Assembly: GCA_021823875.1 (NCBI GenBank)
Contig: JAKAMD010000161.1
Span: forward strand, 1 to 7,678
Direction of reading: 5' to 3'
DNA length: 7,678 nucleotides
Source: Pseudomonadota bacterium
Lineage (GTDB): Bacteria > Pseudomonadota > Alphaproteobacteria > Rhizobiales > Xanthobacteraceae
Shown here: positions 1-5,326 of the stretch, piece after piece
Layout of the letters: each line of letters begins with the position of its first letter
Numbering within the stretch: position 1 is the stretch's first letter
Notes under the pieces: model-generated
Seen by the model: only the letters and a program-made list of their open reading frames with translations
The model's database searches: none
What the model was told of the DNA's origin: nothing
Program-made: the position numbers and the translations under genes

Positions 1-530
1 TCAAGCTGAACACCTCGGGCGTGATCCCGCCGATCTTCGCCTCGTCGCTGCTGCTGCTGCCGACGACTGTCGCCAATTTCAACGCCGGTCATGGGCCGGA
101 ATGGCTGACCACCGTCACCACGCTGCTCGGCCACGGCCGTCCGCTGTTCCTGATCCTTTATATTGCACTGATCGTGTTCTTCGCCTTCTTCTATACCGCG
201 ATCGTGTTCAATCCGACCGAGACCGCGGACAATCTGAAGAAGCACGGCGGCTTCATCCCCGGCATCCGGCCGGGCGAGCGCACGGCCGAATACATCGACT
301 ATGTGCTCTCACGCATCACCGTAGTGGGCGCGCTCTATCTCGCGCTCGTCTGCCTGATCCCGGAAATGCTGATTTCCTACGCGGCGGTGCCGTTCTATTT
401 CGGCGGCACCTCGCTGCTGATCGTAGTCAGCGTCACCATGGATACCGTGGCGCAGATCCAGGGCTATCTGCTCGCCCACCAATATGAAGGTCTGATCAAG
501 CGTTCGAAATTGCGAGGATCGCGGCGATGA
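1..530 (+). CDS. secY: Protein translocase subunit SecY, C-terminal part (5' end outside window)
   Basis: SecY is the pore subunit of the SecYEG channel in the inner membrane, through which SecA or the ribosome drives unfolded proteins. The first whole codon is at position 3 and 175 residues remain before the TGA at 528-530. The opening KLNTSGVIPPIFASS matches the start of transmembrane segment 7 of SecY. Another hydrophobic segment (LILYIALIVFFAFFYTAIVF) follows, then the cytoplasmic loop NPTETADNLKK...GIRPGERTAEYI, which carries the conserved Arg of the PGIRPG motif (R357 in E. coli) needed for SecA and ribosome function. Two more membrane segments and a short basic cytoplasmic tail (KRSKLRGSRR) complete it. 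The GTG at 21 is an internal Val codon, not a start. The stop overlaps the adk start as ATGA, which suggests translational coupling. The gene looks intact to its end and is truncated only by the window edge. Confidence 0.97.
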   Translation, partial: KLNTSGVIPPIFASSLLLLPTTVANFNAGHGPEWLTTVTTLLGHGRPLFLILYIALIVFFAFFYTAIVFNPTETADNLKKHGGFIPGIRPGERTAEYIDYVLSRITVVGALYLALVCLIPEMLISYAAVPFYFGGTSLLIVVSVTMDTVAQIQGYLLAHQYEGLIKRSKLRGSRR

Positions 531-1390
531 GACTGATCCTGCTCGGCCCGCCGGGGGCGGGGAAGGGCACGCAAGCGCAACGGCTGATTTCGAAACACGG
601 CATTGTCCAGCTTTCGACCGGCGACATGTTGCGTGCGGCGGTGGCCGCCGGCACTCCCGTCGGCCTGCGCGCCAAGGCGATCATGGAGCGCGGCGAACTG
701 GTGCCCGACGAGGTGGTGGTCGCGATCATCGCCGACCGCATCGATCAGCCGGACGCCAAGCGCGGCTTCGTGCTTGACGGCTTCCCGCGCACCGTGGCGC
801 AGGCCGAGGCGCTCGATAAGCTTTTGGCCGAGCGCGGGCTCTCGCTCGACGCCGTGATCGAGCTCAAGGTCGATGAGGGCATCCTGATCAAGCGCATCGA
901 GCGGCGCGTGGCCGAAATGACGGCGCGCGGCGAAAAGGTGCGCGCGGACGACAATCCGGCGGTGCTCAAGGACCGCCTGGCCGCCTACCGCAAGCAGACG
1001 GCGCCGCTCACCGGCTATTACGCCAAGAAGGGCCAGCTGCAGGGCGTGGACGGCATGGCGGACATCGACGAGGTGACCGTGGCCATCGACCGGCTGCTGG
1101 CGCAGCCGGCCCGGGCCAAGAAGCCGGCCAAGGCGAAGAAAACGGCCAAAAAGGCCGCCAAAAAAGCGGCCAAGAAGACTGCTAAGAAAAAGACCAAGAA
1201 AACGGCCAAGAAAGCGACCAAGAAAAAGGCCAAGAAATCGACCAAATCGGGCCGGGGGCGGGCTGCCGCCGGCCGGACTGCCGCCAAAAAGCGGAAAACC
1301 GCCAAAAAGCGGACGGCTCCGGGTCGTACCCGGGGCAAGGCAGCTCGGCGCAACTCTTCGGCGCAGCGGAGGTTGACGAAGCGACGATGA
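527..1390 (+). CDS. adk: Adenylate kinase with a long Lys/Ala-rich, histone H1-like C-terminal tail
   Basis: Adenylate kinase interconverts ATP + AMP and 2 ADP in the cytoplasm. Residues 1-193 are a complete short-type alphaproteobacterial enzyme: P-loop GPPGAGKGT at 7-15, AMP-binding STGDMLR at 30-36, DGFPRT at 84-89, a minimal LID around 128-143 (RVAEMTARGEKVRADDNP) with no zinc cysteines, and RLAAYRKQTAPL and VDGMADID near the end. Family members of this type usually stop near 190-195 residues. This one continues in frame for 94 residues (194-287): 31 Lys, 14 Arg, no Asp or Glu, no Met, with KKAA/KKTA/KKAT tetrads early and Arg/Gly-richer sequence later (SGRGR, PGRTRGK, LTKRR). The tail resembles histone H1-like tails such as AlgP, Hc1 or mycobacterial HupB in composition only; its function is unknown. 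The start overlaps the secY stop (ATGA), and the SD-like GAGG lies at 514-517 inside secY. The kinase call is firm; the tail's role is open. Confidence 0.96.
   Translation: MRLILLGPPGAGKGTQAQRLISKHGIVQLSTGDMLRAAVAAGTPVGLRAKAIMERGELVPDEVVVAIIADRIDQPDAKRGFVLDGFPRTVAQAEALDKLLAERGLSLDAVIELKVDEGILIKRIERRVAEMTARGEKVRADDNPAVLKDRLAAYRKQTAPLTGYYAKKGQLQGVDGMADIDEVTVAIDRLLAQPARAKKPAKAKKTAKKAAKKAAKKTAKKKTKKTAKKATKKKAKKSTKSGRGRAAAGRTAAKKRKTAKKRTAPGRTRGKAARRNSSAQRRLTKRR
1106..1387 (+). other. DNA encoding the basic Adk tail: A-rich, 12-nt periodic tract
   Basis: This tract encodes Adk residues 194-287. Its first half is built from variants of a 12-nt unit (gccaagaaa + Ala/Thr codon), giving KKxA tetrads, and has A5-A6 runs at 1148-1152 and 1160-1165. 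This makes the coding strand far richer in A than neighbouring genes. Repeat-unit gain or loss by slippage is a plausible origin. There is no Met codon and no Val codon in the tract and only one late TTG, so it cannot be read as a separate gene with a usual start. It is therefore a true extension of Adk rather than a second overlapping gene. Confidence 0.85.
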
Positions 1391-1545
1391 ATCCCTTAAT
1401 AAGCTGCGCATTCAAGAGTTTGACACGATGCCGGCCCCCAGAAAGGCGGGGACGGGTGTCGTGTTACGCTTTGCGTTAACCCATTCTGGGAACTTGACAA
1501 TTCGGCGCGTCAACCGCGGCCGGGCAACGACAGGAGAGAGCATCC
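1391..1545 (+). promoter_or_regulatory. adk-rpsM spacer: possible internal promoter/leader of the alpha operon
   Basis: This 155-base gap is the longest inside the ribosomal cluster. It holds two exact TTGACA hexamers (1420-1425 and 1494-1499), neither followed by a good -10 at 16-18 bases. It also holds two modest fold-back elements: GTTACGC/GCGTTAAC with one bulged T around a TTT loop (1463-1480), and TTGAC/GTCAA (1494-1498 with 1509-1513). In E. coli the alpha-operon leader before rpsM is the S4 target, but rpsD is not in this cluster and I do not see a convincing S4 pseudoknot. An internal promoter or a regulated leader is plausible but unproven. Confidence 0.25.
1532..1538 (+). promoter_or_regulatory. 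Shine-Dalgarno site fixing the rpsM GTG start
   Basis: AGGAGAG ends 7 bases before the GTG at 1546. It supports GTG as the start, and the resulting N-terminus MARIAGVNLP is the canonical S13 one. Confidence 0.85.
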
Positions 1546-1920
<375 letters not shown>

Positions 1921-1979
1921 TAGCGAGGCAATGGGCCTGAACGCGGCGTGAGCGCGCGGCCCCGAAAGGGAATTGAGGA

Positions 1980-2369
1980 ATGGGTAAGGAAGCCACCCGC
2001 GTCCGCCGGCGCGAACGCAAGAACATCGCGTCGGGCGTCGCGCACGTGAACGCGTCGTTCAACAACACCATGATCACCATCACCGACGCGCAGGGCAACG
2101 CGATTGCCTGGTCGTCGGCCGGTACCATGGGTTTCAAGGGCTCGCGCAAGTCGACGCCCTATGCCGCGCAGATTGCCGCCGAAGACGCCGCCAAGAAGGC
2201 GCAGGAACACGGCATGCGCACCTTGGAAGTGGAAGTTTCGGGTCCCGGTTCGGGTCGCGAGTCGGCGCTGCGTTCGCTGCAGGCCGCCGGCTTCACCATC
2301 ACCTCGATCCGCGATGTGACCACGATTCCGCATAACGGTTGCCGTCCGCGTAAGCGTCGTCGCGTTTGA
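1980..2369 (+). CDS. rpsK: 30S ribosomal protein S11
   Basis: S11 lies on the platform of the 30S subunit next to the 3' region of 16S rRNA and supports mRNA positioning near the E site. The 129-residue product has canonical length. The S11 signature is clear: HVNASFNNTMITITD (22-36), AGTMGFKGSRKSTPYAAQ (47-64), SGPGSGRESALRSL (87-100) and the C-terminus DVTTIPHNGCRPRKRRRV (112-129). The N-terminus MGKEATRVRRRERKNI matches the alphaproteobacterial type. Two purine tracts precede the ATG: AAAGGG at 1965-1970 (9 bases away) and GAGGA at 1975-1979, directly abutting the start; the first is the better-spaced SD. In many bacteria rpsD follows this gene, but here rpoA follows after 112 bases. Confidence 0.98.
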   Translation: MGKEATRVRRRERKNIASGVAHVNASFNNTMITITDAQGNAIAWSSAGTMGFKGSRKSTPYAAQIAAEDAAKKAQEHGMRTLEVEVSGPGSGRESALRSLQAAGFTITSIRDVTTIPHNGCRPRKRRRV

Positions 2370-2420
2370 TTTTATTTGAGAAGCGGACGCGCCGGCTCGC
2401 GTTCGCTGCCGCCGACTATC

Positions 2421-2460
2421 CCCCACATGGCGGGTGGGGTCCGCACGTGCGTCAGGCACG
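2421..2460 (+). other. Hairpin cluster in the rpsK-rpoA spacer
   Basis: CCCCAC (2421-2426) can pair with GTGGGG (2434-2439) around a 7-base loop. Immediately after it lie a perfect palindrome CGCACGTGCG (2442-2451) and an overlapping alternative stem CGTGC/GCACG (2446-2450 with 2456-2460). No T-run follows, so a terminator is unlikely. Positions suit an mRNA-processing or translational control structure about 10 bases before the rpoA SD, but no function can be shown. Confidence 0.35.
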
Positions 2461-2469
2461 CGCCGCTGA

Positions 2470-2476
2470 AAAGGTG
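2470..2476 (+). promoter_or_regulatory. Shine-Dalgarno site fixing the rpoA GTG start
   Basis: AAAGGTGA ends 5 bases before the GTG at 2482 and supports this non-ATG start. The protein then begins MIQKNWQELIRP, as expected for an alphaproteobacterial RpoA. Confidence 0.7.
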
Positions 2477-2481
2477 ACAAC

Positions 2482-3498
2482 GTGATCCAAAAGAATTGGC
2501 AGGAATTGATCAGGCCGAACAAGCTCCAGGTCACGCCGGGCAGCGATGCCGCGCGCTTGGCGACCGTAGTCGCCGAGCCGCTGGAACGCGGCTTCGGTCT
2601 GACCTTGGGCAATGCGCTGCGCCGCATTCTGCTGTCGTCGCTGCAGGGAGCGGCGGTGCAGTCGGTGCACATCGACGGTGTGCTGCACGAGTTCTCCTCG
2701 ATCGCCGGTGTGCGCGAGGACGTGACCGACATCGTCCTCAACATCAAGGACATCGCCATCAAGATGCAGGGCGAAGGCCCCAAGCGCATGGTGGTGAAGA
2801 AGCAGGGCCCCGGCACCGTTACCGCCGGCGACATCCAGACCGTCGGCGATGTGGTCGTGCTCAATCCCGATCTCGTGCTGTGCACGCTGGACGAGGGCGC
2901 CGAGATCCGCATGGAGTTCACGGTCAACACCGGCAAGGGCTATGTGCCGGCCGAGCGTAACCGTCCCGAGGACGCGCCGATCGGCCTGATCCCGGTCGAC
3001 AGCCTGTACTCGCCGGTGCGCAAGGTCTCCTACAAAGTCGAGAACACCCGCGAGGGCCAGATCCTCGACTACGACAAGCTCACCATGTCGATCGAGACCA
3101 ACGGCTCGATCACGCCGGAGGACGCGCTCGCCTATGCGGCTCGGATCCTGCAGGACCAGCTCAGCGTGTTCGTCACCTTCGAGGAGCCGCGCAAGGAAGC
3201 CGCCGCCGAGGCGATTCCGGAGCTGGCCTTCAACCCGGCCTTCCTCAAGAAGGTGGACGAGCTCGAGCTCAGCGTGCGTTCGGCCAACTGCCTGAAGAAC
3301 GACAACATCGTCTATATCGGCGATCTCGTTCAGAAGACCGAGGCCGAGATGCTGCGCACGCCGAACTTCGGCCGCAAGTCGCTCAACGAGATCAAGGAAG
3401 TGCTCGCCCAGATGGGTCTGCACCTGGGCATGGAAGTGGCCGGCTGGCCGCCGGAGAACATCGAAGATCTCGCCAAGCGCTTCGAGGATCACTACTGA
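2482..3498 (+). CDS. rpoA: DNA-directed RNA polymerase subunit alpha
   Basis: RpoA dimerises to nucleate assembly of beta and beta' and, through its C-terminal domain, binds UP elements and activators. The 338-residue length is normal. The N-terminal assembly domain shows LERGFGLTLGNALRRILLSS (34-53), the dimer/beta contact region, and a segment from EDAPIGLIPVDS to SYKVENTR. The C-terminal domain begins near 245 and has its DNA-binding determinants in place: R266, N269, C270 and L271 in SVRSANCLK, and G297, K299 and S300 in NFGRKSLNEI (each one residue beyond the E. coli numbering 265, 268-270, 296, 298, 299). It ends in the alphaproteobacterial-type tail WPPENIEDLAKRFEDHY. The GTG start is supported by an SD at 2470-2476. 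It lies between rpsK and rplQ without rpsD, as is usual in this class. Confidence 0.98.
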   Translation: MIQKNWQELIRPNKLQVTPGSDAARLATVVAEPLERGFGLTLGNALRRILLSSLQGAAVQSVHIDGVLHEFSSIAGVREDVTDIVLNIKDIAIKMQGEGPKRMVVKKQGPGTVTAGDIQTVGDVVVLNPDLVLCTLDEGAEIRMEFTVNTGKGYVPAERNRPEDAPIGLIPVDSLYSPVRKVSYKVENTREGQILDYDKLTMSIETNGSITPEDALAYAARILQDQLSVFVTFEEPRKEAAAEAIPELAFNPAFLKKVDELELSVRSANCLKNDNIVYIGDLVQKTEAEMLRTPNFGRKSLNEIKEVLAQMGLHLGMEVAGWPPENIEDLAKRFEDHY

Positions 3499-3510
3499 GT
3501 TTGAGTTTCG

Positions 3511-3540
3511 GTCGCGGCCAGGATCATCGGCCGCGACTTT
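3511..3540 (+). terminator. Intercistronic 9-bp hairpin after rpoA (attenuator or processing site candidate)
   Basis: GTCGCGGCC (3511-3519) pairs perfectly with GGCCGCGAC (3529-3537) around a 9-base loop, 12 bases after the rpoA stop. Only TTTCT follows, so termination would be weak or partial. It could reduce transcription into rplQ, stabilise the rpoA message 3' end, or mark a cleavage site. The structure is seen directly; its activity is inferred. Confidence 0.4.
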
Positions 3541-3618
3541 CTGGGCGAACGCAGGAAGCCCACCTGAGCACAGCGTCCGACGAACCGTCGCGACACAGAG
3601 AAAAGAAGGATCAGTTCA

Positions 3619-4047
3619 ATGCGTCACGGCAAGGTTCACCGCAAGCTCGGCAAGAAGCCGGCACACCGCAAGGCGATGTTCGCCAACATGTGCGCCGCGC
3701 TGATCAAGCACGAGCAGATCGTTACCACGCTGCCGAAGGCCAAGGAGCTGCGCCCGGTGGTGGAGAAGCTGGTGACCATCGGCAAGAAGGGCGATCTCGC
3801 CGCCCGCCGCCAGGCCATCTCCGAGATGCGCGACGTCGCCATGGTCAAGAAGTTGTTCGACGTGATCGCGCCGCGCTACAAAGACCGTCACGGCGGCTAT
3901 ACCCGCATCATGAAGGCGGGCTTCCGCTACGGCGACTCGGCGCCGGTGGCGGTGATCGAGTTCGTCGACCGCGACCTTGAGGCCAAGGGCAAGGATTCCG
4001 GGCCGGTGCAGCCGAAGAAGGCCGCCGAAGAGGCGCCCGCGCTCTGA
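3619..4047 (+). CDS. rplQ: 50S ribosomal protein L17
   Basis: L17 binds 23S rRNA near the peptide exit tunnel of the large subunit. The N-terminal core is unmistakable: MRHGKVHRKLGKKPAHRKAMFANM (1-24), HEQIVTTLPKAKELRPVVEKLVTIGKKGDL (31-60) and the end of the core YKDRHGGYTRIMKAGFRYGDSAPVAVIEFVDR (87-118). After residue 118 it has a 24-residue Lys/Glu/Ala-rich extension (to EEAPAL), giving 142 residues against about 120 for the core; such tails are common in alphaproteobacterial L17. The SD AAGGA at 3606-3610 is 8 bases before the ATG. It is the last gene of the ribosomal run: 120 bases after rpoA and followed at once by a strong terminator. Confidence 0.98.
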   Translation: MRHGKVHRKLGKKPAHRKAMFANMCAALIKHEQIVTTLPKAKELRPVVEKLVTIGKKGDLAARRQAISEMRDVAMVKKLFDVIAPRYKDRHGGYTRIMKAGFRYGDSAPVAVIEFVDRDLEAKGKDSGPVQPKKAAEEAPAL

Positions 4048-4073
4048 GCGACCCGCGTAAGTTTTATGCTGTG

Positions 4074-4101
4074 AAGGGCGGCGCTTGGCGCCGCCCTTTT
4101 T
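4074..4101 (+). terminator. Strong rho-independent terminator ending the ribosomal operon
   Basis: AAGGGCGGCGC (4074-4084) pairs with GCGCCGCCCTT (4088-4098) around a TTG loop, giving an 11-bp stem with a 9-bp GC core, followed by TTTTT (4097-4101). It lies 27 bases after the rplQ stop, with no gene on the other strand nearby. This is a textbook intrinsic terminator and implies that the cytochrome gene has its own promoter. Confidence 0.93.
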
Positions 4102-4267
4102 GTTTGGGGGGTGCCGTCGCTCGGGCCCTTCAGGCTTTGGTTACGATCGGACCTATTCGGGTGTGAATGAGCACCGTCGGCAATAGCCGTTGTCACATGA
4201 CTCCGGTAAATTGGCGTGCAGCCTGACTTCGATAACCAATGCATAGCAGGCCAATGGGAGAACGACG
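4102..4267 (+). promoter_or_regulatory. Upstream region of the cytochrome c gene (promoter not identified)
   Basis: Because a strong terminator precedes it, this 166-base stretch should hold the cytochrome promoter. I find a TTGTCA at 4190-4195 and scattered AT-rich patches (GATAAC at 4231-4236, GCATAG at 4241-4246), but no -35/-10 pair with acceptable spacing. The only clear signal is the SD GGGAG at 4256-4260, 7 bases before the ATG. Confidence 0.3.
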
Positions 4268-5116
4268 ATGATCCGTACCGGATTGATGGCAATGGCGCTG
4301 GGGGCGGCGCTGATTACGACGGCCCATGCGGAATCCAAGGCCAGTTTGGTCAAGCGCGGCGACTATCTGGTCAATACGATCATGACCTGCGGCAACTGCC
4401 ACTCGCCGAAAGGTCCCAAGGGCGACATTCCGGGCAAGCATTTCTCCGGCGGTCTCACCTGGGACGAGCCGCCGTTCAAGGTGACCGCGCCCAACATCAC
4501 CCAGGACAAGGAAACCGGCATCGGCAAATGGAGCGATGCCGACATCAAGAAGCTGCTGCGCCAGGGCATCAAGCCGAACGGCACGCCGATCGCGACCGTG
4601 ATGCCGACCGGCTTCTACGACATCATCACCGAGCGCGACCTGAACGCGATCGTGGCCTACCTGCGCACGCTCAAGCCGATCAAGAACAAGGTGCCCGATC
4701 CGGTCTACAAGATGCCGCAGGTGCGCCAGATCTTCCCCGGCGCCGAGAAGCCCTACACCGAGGCCATGTTCAAGGATCACGTGAAGCACGGCTTCTATCT
4801 CGCCACCATCGGCCACTGCATGGAGTGCCACACCCCGATGGTGAAAGGTCAGCACCCGTGGGACAAGATGGGGGCTGGCGGCTTTGAATTCCCCGGACCC
4901 TGGGGCGTGTCGGTGTCGCGCAACATCACCTCCAGCAAGACCAAGGGCATCGGCTCCTGGACCAAGGCCCAGATCAAGCGCGCGATTACGACGGGCGTCG
5001 ACAAGGATGGCCATCACCTCAAGCCGCCGATGGGCTTCGGCTACTACGCCCACCTGAAGTCGTCCGACGTCGACGACATCATCGCCTGGCTGCGCACGGT
5101 CCCGGCGCAAGAGTAG
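4268..5116 (+). CDS. Secreted diheme cytochrome c
   Basis: The 282-residue product has a Sec signal peptide (MIRTGLMAMALGAALITTAHA, likely cut after A21) and two heme c attachment motifs: CGNCH at 41-45 and CMECH at 184-188. The two halves are an internal duplication. Each has CxxCH, then an N-I-T...G-I-G-x-W segment (NIT 76-78 with GIGKW 84-88; NIT 219-221 with GIGSW 227-231), and then a Met suited to be the distal heme ligand (M112 in VMPTGF, M255 in PPMGFGYY). This is the pattern of the cytochrome c subunits of membrane alcohol, gluconate and aldehyde dehydrogenases, which however usually carry three hemes. The partner enzyme is not in this window. The mature protein should be periplasmic; no membrane anchor is seen after the signal. 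It stands alone between the ribosomal terminator and degP. Family assignment is firm; the electron donor and acceptor are unknown. Confidence 0.92.
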   Translation: MIRTGLMAMALGAALITTAHAESKASLVKRGDYLVNTIMTCGNCHSPKGPKGDIPGKHFSGGLTWDEPPFKVTAPNITQDKETGIGKWSDADIKKLLRQGIKPNGTPIATVMPTGFYDIITERDLNAIVAYLRTLKPIKNKVPDPVYKMPQVRQIFPGAEKPYTEAMFKDHVKHGFYLATIGHCMECHTPMVKGQHPWDKMGAGGFEFPGPWGVSVSRNITSSKTKGIGSWTKAQIKRAITTGVDKDGHHLKPPMGFGYYAHLKSSDVDDIIAWLRTVPAQE

Positions 5117-5123
5117 GCCTTCC

Positions 5124-5153
5124 GGCCCTCTTCCCCGCGCGGGGGAGAGGGCC
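5124..5153. repeat. Long GC-rich palindrome after the cytochrome gene (possible terminator or repeat)
   Basis: GGCCCTC (5124-5130) plus TTCCCC (5131-5136) pair with GGGGGA (5141-5146) plus GAGGGCC (5147-5153): 13 bp with one G-T pair around a GCGC loop. No T-run follows on either strand, so it is not a standard intrinsic terminator, though it sits 7 bases after the cytochrome stop. Palindromes of the form CCCTCTCCCC...GGGGAGAGGG are, from memory, frequent between genes in Bradyrhizobium-like genomes, so a dispersed repeat is the likelier reading. Confidence 0.6.
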
Positions 5154-5161
5154 CTCGTGGC

Positions 5162-5190
5162 CTTCATTTGGGCCCGATCCAGGCCTATAT
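5162..5190 (+). promoter_or_regulatory. Candidate sigma-70-type promoter for degP
   Basis: CTTCAT (5162-5167) and CTATAT (5185-5190) are separated by 17 bases. The second is an exact match to the alphaproteobacterial -10 form CTATAT; the first matches CTTGAC at four of six positions. If used, transcription would start near 5197, and the paired palindrome at 5209-5301 would lie wholly in the degP 5' untranslated region. Confidence 0.33.
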
Positions 5191-5208
5191 CTCGATCCTA
5201 TCCGAATC

Positions 5209-5301
5209 TGTCATGCCCGGCCTCGCGCCGGGCATCCCGCATTGGACGGGCAGAGGTCTGCCTTCATCGCCGGGATGGCCGAAGCGAGTTTGGCCGTGAC
5301 A
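5209..5301. repeat. Paired-palindrome element 1, upstream of degP (four-way-junction fold)
   Basis: Two inward-facing palindromic units of REP type. Unit 1 (5210-5237): ATGCCCGGC pairs with GCCGGGCAT around loop CTCGC. Unit 2 (5273-5300, opposite orientation): ATGGCCGAA pairs with TTTGGCCGT, 9 bp with two G-T pairs, around GCGAG, the exact complement of unit 1's loop. The outer TGTC/GACA (5209-5212 with 5298-5301) closes the element. A central arm CCCG/CGGG (5236-5239 with 5271-5274) is topped by GGCAGA/TCTGCC (5249-5254 with 5257-5262). All junction bases are paired. It resembles the doublet at 6755-6844. Chance short peptides read from it (such as MPGARPGMT) are artefacts often seen with such repeats. 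Confidence 0.8.
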
Positions 5302-5326
5302 AGATGGAACGCCGGGAATCACCGCC

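Noticed and set aside
1148..1165. Possible programmed frameshift at A5/A6 runs in the adk tail
   Set aside because: In frame the runs read C-AAA-AAG and C-AAA-AAA, not the A-AAA-AAG phase of an efficient -1 site, and I see no adjacent stimulatory stem.
464..1411. Long minus-strand open frame rich in Phe/Leu/Gly/Arg
   Set aside because: It is the antisense shadow of adk; the FLGLFLGRFLGRF-like stretch is the complement of the Lys-rich tail codons and is not a membrane protein.
1435..1451. Possible terminator CCCCC...CGGGG after adk
   Set aside because: The stem is only 4-5 bp, no T-run follows, and it lies in the middle of a ribosomal operon.
1464..1481. Possible CtrA box (TTAC...TTAACC) before rpsM
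   Set aside because: The half-sites are 8 rather than 7 bases apart and the first is TTAC instead of TTAA; one imperfect match is expected by chance.
4193..5167. 324-residue minus-strand open frame over the cytochrome gene
   Set aside because: Antisense to a gene with signal peptide and two heme motifs; composition (His/Arg/Asp/Val-rich) is typical of a reverse-complement shadow.
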